This document shows, in pieces, positions 7,612 to 15,626 of a stretch of 60,981 nt of DNA (position 1 is its first letter; every line of letters starts with the position of its first letter). The DNA is from Caballeronia megalochromosomata (GTDB lineage Bacteria; Pseudomonadota; Gammaproteobacteria; Burkholderiales; Burkholderiaceae). The stretch covers positions 1 to 60,981 of the forward strand of contig LRBF01000245.1 in NCBI GenBank assembly GCA_001580565.1. The letters are read 5' to 3'. A program made the position numbers and the translations under genes. Below the pieces are notes generated by a model that was given only the letters and a program-made list of their open reading frames with translations, searched no databases and had not been told where the DNA came from.

Positions 7612-9004
7612 TTACCTGCTCGCAGTATCGTCAACTCTTCGTGGGTCTTGCTCGTCGGGATGTAGTGCGGTGAACCGATTTCTTCACGCGCCCGGCGTAG
7701 GTATTGCCTCCACGTTCCGCTGCCCAGCAACATCTTGCGCCACTCGCGAGACTCGACAAAGCCCAGTTCGGGAAGCTTCTCCTCCAGACGGCCATTGAGC
7801 CACTTGCCGAAACGTTCGCCTACCCGGGCAGGCCAATCCATGAAATTCCAACGGCTGTTGAAATCGTCCTCTTCTGGCAGATCTGCTCGAAGCGGGTCCA
7901 GCCAGAGTTTTTCCTCCTCGACCAGATCGTCAAACAATGGATCTCGTGTCCAGCCCGGACGCTGGTGCAGGAGCTCCTCGGCGTAGGTGTTCAGTTCGTT
8001 GATGATTCTGTCCAACAACTCGTTGCGGCGATCGCGGATATCCAAGTTTTTTGGTCGTTCGCTAAGCAGAACACGTTGCAGTGCGCGTATTGCAGCACGC
8101 ACTGCAGGACGCGCACCAAAGGTTCTGTCGAAGATCGACTTCGCATTGAACGGAAGGACGCTACGCCGGATCTGCCATTCGGGTGGCAGCGAAGACAAGA
8201 GGTAATTGATCCCGCCGCGTTCACTATTCAATTGGGATATATTTTGAGGTTTAGTGCCGCCTAGTTTCAGCACGGCAAGATCACGGTATTCGCGATAAAC
8301 ACCGTCGTGTGGCAAACCTTCTCGCCACGCGTGGCGTGCCAATTTATTGGCTTCGCCGAAGCGGGCCTCTTGCACCTCCTGGTGCACGACATGAGCGAGC
8401 GACGTGGCGTAGAGCGGCGCTATGAGATGGTAGTGAGCGTCGTCCTCTGCGTCGTCGCCTACCAGCCAATACAACTGTTTGGCGCGAGCATGCGACGCGA
8501 TGCCGACCTCTCGTTCCGATGTGAGACTGATCAGCGCTTCGCGCAACGATTGGGCTTGTGCAGGATCGTCGTCGAGCGCCTGCAAGGCTTCGTCGTCGTT
8601 GGCAGTGAGCGCCTGCAGGAGGGTGCGTCCGCCAACCTCGAGTCGAAGCAACTTATACACGTCAAGTGCTGCCGCGTTGCCCACTACATCCGTTACGAAG
8701 TGGTTACCCAGCGCGTGAGTCCCAAGCAGATCGTGCTTATGCAGATCCGAGGGCTTCACGTATAGGTTCGTACCGCGTGCGTCGGGGTGGATAGCTTTGA
8801 GCGAATGCGTGACGGCTTGAATTTGCATCACGCGCCGTGCTGCGCTTTTAAGCCACGGACTTCGCTGATGTTCAGCGATCAGTTCTGGTCGCCTGGGATC
8901 TTCGACGTCAAGCTTGTCTAGCCTTGTTTGCAGGCGGTGTGCAGGAATGCATCGATTGCCGCGCGGAACCTTGAATGTTGTTTCTTTATTTTCGATTGCT
9001 CCAT
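7608..9004 (-). CDS. csy1: Csy1 (Cas8f), PAM-recognising subunit, split by a -1 frameshift near the start
   Basis: The long frame from 8831 down to 7608 encodes 407 aa with Csy1 features (QIQAVTHSLKAIHPDARG, KLGGTKPQNISQLNSERGG, LWLDPLRA). Csy1 recognises the CC PAM and starts target unwinding. The frame begins with GTG/ATG in the middle of the conserved N-terminus. Upstream in another frame, ATG 9004 with an AGGA site opens MEQSKIKKQHSRFRAAIDAF, which fits the Csy1 N-terminus. The family sequence then continues in the main frame as LQTRLDKLDVED, so one base is missing at about 8931-8945 (frame 1 ends at TAG 8918-8920). Repaired, the protein would be about 465 aa. Unrepaired, it lacks about 58 residues unless translation starts at 8828-8831, where no good ribosome site is visible. 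Confidence 0.9.
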
Positions 9005-9066
9005 CCTACTTCCTAACTATGAGATTGACGTTACACGGTCCATACCGCTCTGAACCCTAAGAACAG

Positions 9067-9096
9067 GAGTCTGTCAGTGCATTCCCGTACAGACTC
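9067..9096. promoter_or_regulatory. Perfect 8-bp inverted repeat in the csy1 upstream region
   Basis: GAGTCTGT (9067-9074) and ACAGACTC (9089-9096) enclose a 14-nt loop. It lies 63-92 bp upstream of the csy1 start codon and would form a hairpin in the csy leader RNA, or serve as an operator. No T run follows on either strand, so a terminator is unlikely. Confidence 0.5.
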
Positions 9097-9134
9097 AAAG
9101 AGACGGACGCAACGAAAGACACCTGCTCCTCGAT

Positions 9135-9160
9135 CCAGTCAACTTGCTTTGTGCTGTTGA
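9135..9160 (+). promoter_or_regulatory. CC-PAM target site matching the pseudo-spacer at 9291
   Basis: CC (9135-9136) is the type I-F PAM. The 24 bases that follow (9137-9160) equal the pseudo-spacer of the CreA-like RNA except at positions 6, 10, 15 and 18; similarity stops at position 25. The seed (1-5, 7, 8) is perfect, and positions 6 and 18 are bases flipped out in Csy complexes. The site covers a possible plus-strand -35 (TTGTGC, 9149-9154, then 17 bp and CAAAAT at 9172-9177). Its first bases are also the complement of a minus-strand TTGACT (9142-9137) facing csy1. A Csy-guide complex here would block one or both promoters. Confidence 0.85.
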
Positions 9161-9171
9161 GCGCCCCACTT

Positions 9172-9261
9172 CAAAATTCAACGTCATCGTACCGACGCAC
9201 TATTAGTAGAGGAATCCTGATATTTCTGAAAATAGACGAAATAGGCGTACTATCTCGTTGA
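9172..9261 (+). other. Candidate CreT-like mini-gene between target and guide
   Basis: Downstream of the targeted promoter candidate lies a Shine-Dalgarno-like AGAGGA (9208-9213). A short frame follows from CTG 9217 to TGA 9259: 14 codons, of which three are AUA and one CUA, codons rare in GC-rich Burkholderiaceae. A second frame from ATT 9222 carries AGA, CGA and AGG. CreT toxins of other CRISPR systems are tiny RNAs that sequester rare tRNAs through such codons. There is no ATG, so the start is uncertain and function is inferred only from position and codons. An alternative is a 30-codon minus-strand frame (ATG 9187 to TGA 9095), which spans the target site and also contains two AGG codons. 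Confidence 0.4.
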
Positions 9262-9262
9262 T

Positions 9263-9335
9263 TATTTCTACCGCCACGGTAGCTTAGAAAAGTCAGCTTT
9301 CTTTATGTTGTTGACGATATCTGCCGTACAGGCAG
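9263..9335 (+). ncRNA. CreA/CreR-like guide RNA: two degenerate I-F repeats around a short pseudo-spacer
   Basis: Pseudo-repeat 1 (9263-9290) keeps 18 of 28 repeat bases. Its stem CTACC/GGTAG shows compensatory changes, and its handle CTTAGAAA differs from the array handle at one base. Pseudo-repeat 2 (9316-9343) keeps the hairpin CTGCCGTACAGGCAG (9321-9335) but not the bases after the Csy4 cut, which would be discarded. Cutting at both hairpins would give a 53-nt RNA (9283-9335), against 60 nt for a normal crRNA, with a 25-nt pseudo-spacer (9291-9315). A possible promoter is TTCTGA (9224-9229), 18 bp, TACTAT (9248-9253), starting near 9260. The pseudo-spacer pairs with 9137-9160. It lies in the 338-bp gap between cas2-3 and csy1. 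Confidence 0.85.
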
Positions 9336-9336
9336 C

Positions 9337-9358
9337 ATTCAGTCACTCCTTGCTGAAT
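9337..9358 (-). promoter_or_regulatory. Hairpin at the cas2-3 stop codon
   Basis: ATTCAG (9337-9342) and CTGAAT (9353-9358) form a 6-bp stem over the cas2-3 stop codon, directly beside the CreA-like hairpin. On the cas2-3 mRNA it would sit between the end of the gene and the reverse-oriented Csy4-type hairpin. No T run follows. Confidence 0.35.
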
Positions 9359-12300
9359 CCCAGCAGAGAGTGAAACCACCATCCCTGCTCTGAAGCAGGC
9401 AAACTTGCCATTGCGACCTTTTGCGCGCTGGCAACAAGGCTTTGATCATGTGCGTCAGCCCATTGACGCAGCAACTCGATCAACTCGACATGGCACCACG
9501 GACCCATGCCCGGCCCGCTCAGCTCGGCTTCCGGTATACGCAGCAGCTTGTTGTGAATGTCCACGTAGAGCGTGGTCTCGCGACCACGTCGATCGACGAC
9601 ACGATGCAACCGCAGTTCGTCTTCATCCTCCGATGGAAGAAACACGACATCGTCCCGTTGCTGTGGATCGTGGCGAAACCGTTGCAGTTGCGGCAGAACA
9701 CCGGTCAGCCACACGCGGGCGTACCTTGGATCACGGCTGAACCAATGCCGCGTCGCATCGCGCGAAACCGGGGTGTAGAGCGGGCTGGCCTCATCGCGCG
9801 GCAGCATCGTGTCGCGCATCCGCCCATGCTCCAGATCGATCAAGCTACCGCTGGGCTGCAGCTTATCGGCTTGCCGGATACGCGGGCGCGCATCGATCGG
9901 CCACTCTGCTTGAGAGTCGGGAAGATCCAGCCGCTCGCTCAACACGTGGGATTTCAAGTGGAAGTGAATCCCCGAATCTTGCTGTGAAGCGTATGGATCG
10001 CCCTTCTCTGCACGCACGTATAGCATCTCGAAACCCGGCTTACAGAACACCGGTTCTCCATTCTTCCTCCGCTCGAAATAGCGCAGGTTTGTATTGAACA
10101 CGGCGATGTTCGGACTCGCTACCGAGCCGGCGCGATGGCGCCGCACTCGTCCCCCGAGCTGGATCAACGAACGGATCGATGAAGGTTCAGCAACTGCCCA
10201 GTCCGTACACCAATCGCGCCCGACCTCGCAAACCGGCGACGCCAGCACCACGAACATGTGGTGACGCGCAGGGTGCGCGTCCAACAGCGCTCGCACCAAC
10301 GAATGCTGAAGCGCTGGATCAGCGTCACGCCCTGCGCCACGACGATCAAATACGGCGTCGAGTTGCTGTTCGATATGCGAGCGCGCCATGAGCGGAAACT
10401 GCGCGTGATACACGCACAGATGCACGCGAACATCGGAACTTGGCGAACCCTGTCGGTACATCGCGCGCGCGACGTCGAATAACGGACCGATATTAGCCAT
10501 GCGAATAAGCCCGAAACTCACCCGCTTGCCGGTCGACGGATCGACGGCGTGATTCTGCTCGTCCTGATGCAACGCCCATGCACTGCGAAGCACCTGCGAA
10601 GCGAATGCGTCCCGGCGCTCGCGTTTGGGCATCTCTCGCCATGCTTGCATGGGCAGTTCCACCAACACGGCCCGTCTGCGCACTTCCGCGTTGGCCAGTT
10701 GTGCACATCGCTTTCGCACGAAGGCCTCATGCGCAAGCGCAAAGCTCTCGTTATCGCTACAGTCGGCCTGTGACTGCGTGAATTCGTCCCCCCACATACA
10801 CGCCACGCGTGGGGGATCGCCAGGCCGCTCGCCGCGGTTGCGTTGATAGTGATGGCGGCCATCCAGATACGCCAGATACAACCCCTGCACGAGTGCGGGT
10901 GGCAATGTCGCCGATGACAAAAGTACGCGCGCGCCCAACAGCCCCGCCCAATGCACGAGCCGCGTCAGCGCGGGCAGGTCGGCCATGTCGAAATCGTCCG
11001 GTTCGTCCAGAACCAGATCGCCGCTCATCAGTCGCAGCATCGGCGCGATCTGGCGTCCGCCTCGCAAGCTCTCGGTTGCGGGTATCAGATGATCGACCGT
11101 GCAGACCAGCAACGGCGCGGCGATCAGCGAGCGCACCTGCGGATCATCGGTCAAACGCAGCAACAGCGGATGTTGATCATTGCCCTCGAAAAGGATCTGC
11201 CCGCCTTCGTCGAGCAACGCCTGGCTGGACGCGGATCCCGTGGCTTCAGCCAACGCCTCCCAATACTCGAACAATGCGCGACTGGCTGCGCCGCCCACCT
11301 TGACCGCGAGTTGATCGTCGCTCAGTCCAAGATCGCGCTGAAAACTGCGTCCGGTTTGCATCGTGAGGGTACGCAGACCGATCGCAAACGCGCAGCGCAT
11401 GCCCCGCTTTGGATCCGCCAAGGCGTTCATGATCCGAGCGTTGCCCAATGTCTTGCCGCAGCCGGTCGATGCCATGTTGACCACGAACGCGCCCTGCTCG
11501 GCAGCACGCGCCCGGATACCCGCTGCCAAATCAGCGGCCCGGTCCTGCCAGTGAAAACGCGACTCCGCATTGCGCTTCCTCAGACCGCGATGGTTCTGCA
11601 GCGCGGGAAGACTGCGCGCCAGCGTCGGCAGCGAACGTGCGATCAGCGATGCATGGGCTTGCACGCCAAGCAGATGCTCGTCGAGCGTCTGATTCAGGCG
11701 CGCTTTCGAGTTGCAATGCGAGGCCTCGACACATCGCTCGCGGCGCGTGTTGGCGTACAACGGATAGTCCGGATTAAGGTAGGGCTTACGACGCGCCTCA
11801 TCCTCGATGCTCGAATAGTGATGATCGGCCAGCATCAAACATAGCCGCGATACGTGCATCGCGAACGGATCGTCCAATGCGGCTGGGGTTGTCGTCGCGC
11901 CAGTTATCTCTAGCAGCTTGCGTGCATACCGCGCGGCTTGCTTGCGCCATGAAGCGTTAGCAACTGGCAGACCAAACGAGAAGCGCCAATACCGCGCCAC
12001 CGTGGCACCGTCCGCTGCTTCGCGCGGCTCGTTCCAGTCCGCGGTAATCTGCGCAAGCAAGTCGCGCAGGTGATGTCCATTGACACTGTTGATATGGGCG
12101 CCGAAGCGGTGCCAGCGATCTCGCGGATGTTCGATGTCGTCGTCCGAGCTTCCGAGCGCCTGCGGCACTGGCATGCAAGGCATCCGATGATGCGTCAATA
12201 TGAGCCACGCCACGGTCTGCGCCAGTGGCGGCAACGTCGCGAACGGTAAGCGATCTTGTGCTTCTGGCTTGTCCAGGCCATCCCGCACAAGACGACCTGT

Positions 12301-12885
12301 TCGATGATCGAGCCACTGCGCCTCGAACGCCTTCGGGTCGATCTGCGCATCGGTGCAGGACGCTAGGCGGTTCAACCAGTCCGCGTCGTCGTGTGCATTT
12401 CCGACGAAGGCCTGAAACAGGCGCACCGATACCCATTCGTGGCGATAGTGGTTACGCTCCTGCGCGCGAGGCTCGCGCAGCCGTTCCTGAAATGCTTGCG
12501 TCGCCTTGCCCAGATCATGCAGCAGCGCGGCCAGCGCGCTCAGTGACGACACTTCCTGAAGCCGATGCCACGTGCTTTCATCTTCGGCGCGCAGCACGTC
12601 GTTCACCGTCGTATTCGTCGGTACGGCGCCCTCTTCGTTGAACTGCCGCGCATCCCCGACGATCCACATCAACTCGCTGTGGTCGCGCCCGCGTATCCAG
12701 TGACAGGCGACCGCCGTATTTTTTCTCGCGCTCTGCCTCAACAGCTTGCGTACCGTATCCAGCCCGGCATGGGTGATAGGCGTCTGCCAGGTGCGCTCGC
12801 CGCGCCGCTCGGCGAACTGGTCGAGAATGCGGCGCGTTTCGGTCAGCGCGCGTTTGGTGCATTGCGCGACGAACAGCACGTTCAT
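9343..12885 (-). CDS. cas3: Cas2-Cas3 fusion nuclease-helicase (type I-F)
   Basis: 1180 aa from ATG 12885, which overlaps the cas1 stop by 4 nt (ATGA). The frame stays open upstream to 13155, but that part is a shadow of cas1. Residues 1-90 are the Cas2-like domain (MNVLFVAQCTKRAL). The HD nuclease motif LLHDLGK is at 121-127. The helicase has Walker A STGCGKT (473-479), DEPD (627-630), SSAT (657-660) and a late motif VI QLGGRVRRHR. In type I-F the fused Cas2 part joins Cas1 for spacer integration, and the Cas3 part degrades DNA opened by the Csy complex. It is somewhat longer than Pseudomonas Cas2-3 (about 1076 aa). All catalytic motifs look intact. Confidence 0.96.
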   Translation of the reverse strand: MNVLFVAQCTKRALTETRRILDQFAERRGERTWQTPITHAGLDTVRKLLRQSARKNTAVACHWIRGRDHSELMWIVGDARQFNEEGAVPTNTTVNDVLRAEDESTWHRLQEVSSLSALAALLHDLGKATQAFQERLREPRAQERNHYRHEWVSVRLFQAFVGNAHDDADWLNRLASCTDAQIDPKAFEAQWLDHRTGRLVRDGLDKPEAQDRLPFATLPPLAQTVAWLILTHHRMPCMPVPQALGSSDDDIEHPRDRWHRFGAHINSVNGHHLRDLLAQITADWNEPREAADGATVARYWRFSFGLPVANASWRKQAARYARKLLEITGATTTPAALDDPFAMHVSRLCLMLADHHYSSIEDEARRKPYLNPDYPLYANTRRERCVEASHCNSKARLNQTLDEHLLGVQAHASLIARSLPTLARSLPALQNHRGLRKRNAESRFHWQDRAADLAAGIRARAAEQGAFVVNMASTGCGKTLGNARIMNALADPKRGMRCAFAIGLRTLTMQTGRSFQRDLGLSDDQLAVKVGGAASRALFEYWEALAEATGSASSQALLDEGGQILFEGNDQHPLLLRLTDDPQVRSLIAAPLLVCTVDHLIPATESLRGGRQIAPMLRLMSGDLVLDEPDDFDMADLPALTRLVHWAGLLGARVLLSSATLPPALVQGLYLAYLDGRHHYQRNRGERPGDPPRVACMWGDEFTQSQADCSDNESFALAHEAFVRKRCAQLANAEVRRRAVLVELPMQAWREMPKRERRDAFASQVLRSAWALHQDEQNHAVDPSTGKRVSFGLIRMANIGPLFDVARAMYRQGSPSSDVRVHLCVYHAQFPLMARSHIEQQLDAVFDRRGAGRDADPALQHSLVRALLDAHPARHHMFVVLASPVCEVGRDWCTDWAVAEPSSIRSLIQLGGRVRRHRAGSVASPNIAVFNTNLRYFERRKNGEPVFCKPGFEMLYVRAEKGDPYASQQDSGIHFHLKSHVLSERLDLPDSQAEWPIDARPRIRQADKLQPSGSLIDLEHGRMRDTMLPRDEASPLYTPVSRDATRHWFSRDPRYARVWLTGVLPQLQRFRHDPQQRDDVVFLPSEDEDELRLHRVVDRRGRETTLYVDIHNKLLRIPEAELSGPGMGPWCHVELIELLRQWADAHDQSLVASAQKVAMASLPASEQGWWFHSLLGFSKE

Positions 12886-13874
12886 GACCGTGCATCCGAT
12901 GCTTGCGCAAGGCGCGCGGTCTCGACGGCGATAACCTTTAGCGTATCGATGATGAAGTCCAGCGATTCGTCGCGCGTCATCGCCTCGATACAGTGACGTC
13001 GAAACTGTTGCTCGTCGTCGCCGCGCATAGCCGACAGAAAGGCCTGTGGAAGGATCACCGCGTCCTTGATCAGATCGGCCGCGTCGAATACCAACCCACC
13101 GCGTCGCGTTTTGCCGTGCAGTACGGCCAACCCATGAGGCAGGCCCAACACCCAAGTTGCCGTCGCACCTAGGCCATAGGCCAGATAGTTTCCGTGGTCG
13201 AGAAAACGGTTGGCAGCATCGGTTCCGCTACCGCGCTTCGCGCGTGTGAATTCACCGTAGCCGACGGTATCCACTGCGAGCTTGAACAGGGCCTTCGTGA
13301 GACGCGCTTCGATGATGAGCAGCGCAGCCGAGTCGGGCGCATCCGCGATTTGGCCACCGAGTTGCTGCACGAGCGACTGCAGGCGACCTGTGTCCACCGT
13401 GAATCCAGCCTCGTGAAGCGCACGCGCGCCCCAGGCCTGTTTCAGTCGCTGAAGACGGGTTGTCTGCAGTTGTCTGGCAGCGTGCGAGCGCAACGCGTCG
13501 TCGAACCAGAAGCGCACCCAGGCCTGAAGATACTCGGTCGGACGGTATTCGCTCTGCGGCGACATCCAGGCCACTTCGACATCCATCTCGTTGGCGGCAA
13601 ACAGCGGCGTGCCACCGCCGCCGCAAAAGCCAACCATCACGCCAGCCTTTGCCAGTTCGCGCATCGCCGCCTGTGTAATGGACGTGCCGGTGCCGAGCAG
13701 GATGCTCGTCGTGTTCGCGATAGGGATGTTCCAATAGAGGCTTTTCTTGCCGGCGTCAGTCACATACTCGACGCGTCCGCCGTTCACGAGCACGCGACAG
13801 TGTTCGAGGTAGTAGAGATTGGCTCGTTTGGAATGCAGAATGGTCTTGAGGTCGGATGATCGTATTGATTCCAC
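12882..13874 (-). CDS. cas1: Cas1 integrase (type I-F)
   Basis: 330 aa if started at GTG 13874, which has AGGAG 5 nt upstream and aligns with the start of Pseudomonas Cas1 (then ESIRSSDLKTILHSKRANL). An ATG at 13904 in the same frame is the longer alternative but lacks a ribosome site. Cas1 inserts new spacers at the leader end together with Cas2-3. Metal-binding residues fall one position from the Pseudomonas numbers: Glu189 (IIEAR), His253 (VLHGK), Asp264 and Asp267 (VFDAADL). First gene of the adaptation operon, coupled to cas2-3 by the ATGA overlap. Confidence 0.96.
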   Translation of the reverse strand: MESIRSSDLKTILHSKRANLYYLEHCRVLVNGGRVEYVTDAGKKSLYWNIPIANTTSILLGTGTSITQAAMRELAKAGVMVGFCGGGGTPLFAANEMDVEVAWMSPQSEYRPTEYLQAWVRFWFDDALRSHAARQLQTTRLQRLKQAWGARALHEAGFTVDTGRLQSLVQQLGGQIADAPDSAALLIIEARLTKALFKLAVDTVGYGEFTRAKRGSGTDAANRFLDHGNYLAYGLGATATWVLGLPHGLAVLHGKTRRGGLVFDAADLIKDAVILPQAFLSAMRGDDEQQFRRHCIEAMTRDESLDFIIDTLKVIAVETARLAQASDARS

Positions 13875-13898
13875 ATGCGCTCCTATCCGCATCTTCAG

Positions 13899-13914
13899 CG
13901 CCATCCTGATGGCG
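13899..13914. promoter_or_regulatory. Perfect inverted repeat just upstream of cas1
   Basis: CGCCATC and GATGGCG separated by 2 bp, 25-40 bp upstream of the chosen cas1 GTG. It overlaps the alternative ATG (13904) and could be an operator or a small hairpin in the leader RNA. Function unknown. Confidence 0.4.
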
Positions 13915-14245
13915 TTGAAATGTGCAGGTTCAAATCGCTGCGTCAGCGAACCGATCTACCCTAACAAATCGCCTATCGTGCGAAGCGGCTGTATCTTCAA
14001 AATCATCCAGACTACGATTCTCAGACGGGATGGAGCGGGCTGTAGGTTCATCTCGTGCCCTTTTGTTTAACTTGGGATGCCGGGCATCTCGACAGGTGTT
14101 CTGGACCAAATGTCGCGTAAGGCAAGACATGTGGGATTCCCGCTCTTCGCAACCTTCGATGACGGCCTTCTCACCTTCAGTAGTCCACCCCGATGCAATA
14201 CCCATGGGCTCGAGCGGGAAGCCTGGGTACCGTAATCTTGGACCC
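13915..14245. other. Intergenic region between cas1 and the CRISPR2 leader, no gene supported
   Basis: Short overlapping frames exist on both strands (for example 13930-14205 minus and 13922-14344 plus), but none has a family match, a good ribosome site or typical codon use. The region should contain the cas1 promoter and may hold decayed sequence. I see no insertion sequence ends. Confidence 0.4.
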
Positions 14246-14372
14246 TTTTTTTTAGAGGCCGCCCGGTTGCCCTTTGGATCGACGACTTACGAGTGCTCCC
14301 GGAATTTTGGTCTCGACGAGGAATTGGCGTCTTTCTCTTGTTGAATCATAGGGTTGCGCGTTATATTGCTTA
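14246..14372 (+). promoter_or_regulatory. CRISPR2 leader with paired IHF-like sites
   Basis: Homologous in layout to the CRISPR1 leader. Measured from the first repeat: a run of eight T at 120-127 bp (14246-14253), an IHF-like site at 84-96 bp (14277-14289, two mismatches to the consensus), and a second at 17-29 bp (AATCATAGGGTTG, 14344-14356, one mismatch). The sequence AATTTTGGTCTCGACGAGG near 14310 also resembles a segment of the CRISPR1 leader. Confidence 0.75.
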
Positions 14373-15551
14373 GTTCGCTGCCGCGTAGGCAGCTGAGAAG
14401 TGATGCATGGAAGGTGATCGAGGAAGTCTTAGGTTCGCTGCCGCGTAGGCAGCTGAGAAGCATTCGCGCGAGGCTCCCAAGATTGCGGCAAGGTTCGCTG
14501 CCGCGTAGGCAGCTGAGAAGACGAGGCATCGGTAATGGGTCTTGACGGCGACGTTCGCTGCCGCGTAGGCAGCTGAGAAGGGGCGGCGCAGCAGATCGCG
14601 CAGGGGATGGGCGTTCGCTGCCGCGTAGGCAGCTGAGAAGACAGACCTGCCACGTTCAGCATTCCGCCCAGCGTTCGCTGCCGCGTAGGCAGCTGAGAAG
14701 TCCCATCATGTCAAACGGAACTGGGCCAAAAGGTTCGCTGTCGCGTAGGCAGCTGAGAAGTGATACGTTGCGATGAGGTCGCCCCGGATGATGTTCGCTG
14801 CCGCGTAGGCAGCTGAGAAGTGCACGGCATTGGCACTTTCATTCTCGACCATGTTCGCTGCCGCGTAGGCAGCTGAGAAGACCGCGCCGACCAGATGCTC
14901 GACGAGCGCTCCGTTCGCTGCCGCGTAGGCAGCTGAGAAGGGCAACTACGAGTCTTCGCACCTCGATCGCGCGTTCGCTGCCGCGTAGGCAGCTGAGAAG
15001 TTCTTGAAGGACACGCTCACGATCAGAAGTTCGTTCGCTGCCGCGTAGGCAGCTGAGAAGGTGCCGGTGTCGTCTTTCGGCTGCACCGCTTCGTTCGCTG
15101 CCGCGTAGGCAGCTGAGAAGAACGTGCGGGCGATACGGTTGTCCGAGCTGGGGTTCGCTGCCGCGTAGGCAGCTGAGAAGTTCCGCGCGCGCAAGATAGC
15201 CGTGCGCCTGATGTTCGCTGCCGCGTAGGCAGCTGAGAAGGTATCGCGAGCAGAATTCCGGGACCGTGATCGGTTCGCTGCCGCGTAGGCAGCTGAGAAG
15301 ACGCATCGAGCGTGCCGTGCAAGAGCTTCACGGTTCGCTGCCGCGTAGGCAGCTGAGAAGAATGCCGATCAGCGACGCAGGGCCCTTCAGGCGTTCGCTG
15401 CCGCGTAGGCAGCTGAGAAGTTGTCTATCACGCGTGCCGCAATATCGCGTCACGCTGCGCAACGTTCGCTGCCGCGTAGGCAGCTGAGAAATATTATGGC
15501 GATTAATTCGGATCGTCCGAATTGTTAGCTGCCGCATAGGCAGCCGAGAAA
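14373..15551 (+). CRISPR. CRISPR2, type I-F, 20 repeats and 19 spacers, transcribed rightward
   Basis: Repeats of 28 nt occur every 60 bp from 14373 to 15393 (18 copies), then at 15464 and 15524. They begin GTTCGCTGCCGCG and end TAGGCAGCTGAGAAG; the last two copies end in A instead of G, as in CRISPR1. The copy at 14733 has one change and the terminal copy (15524-15551) has three, with the stem kept. Spacers are 32 nt except the one at 15421-15463, which is 43 nt. The leader is on the left, beyond cas1, so the array is divergent from the cas genes. I could not test targets. Confidence 0.97.
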
Positions 15552-15626
15552 GCGCCGCACTTCTCGATAGCCTCCTTGAATCGGCGCGCGGCATGGATAC
15601 AATGCGATACACGACTCCACCGCGCA

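Noticed and set aside
12886..13155. N-terminal extension of the cas2-3 frame
   Set aside because: It overlaps cas1 coding sequence, and the Cas2-like domain clearly begins at ATG 12885.
13922..14344. 140-aa plus-strand frame between cas1 and CRISPR2
   Set aside because: No ribosome site, odd composition, and it runs through the CRISPR2 leader.
3536..15551. Tn7-like CRISPR-associated transposon of the I-F3 type
   Set aside because: cas1 and cas2-3 are present, csy1 and csy2 are separate genes, and no transposition genes or ends are seen.
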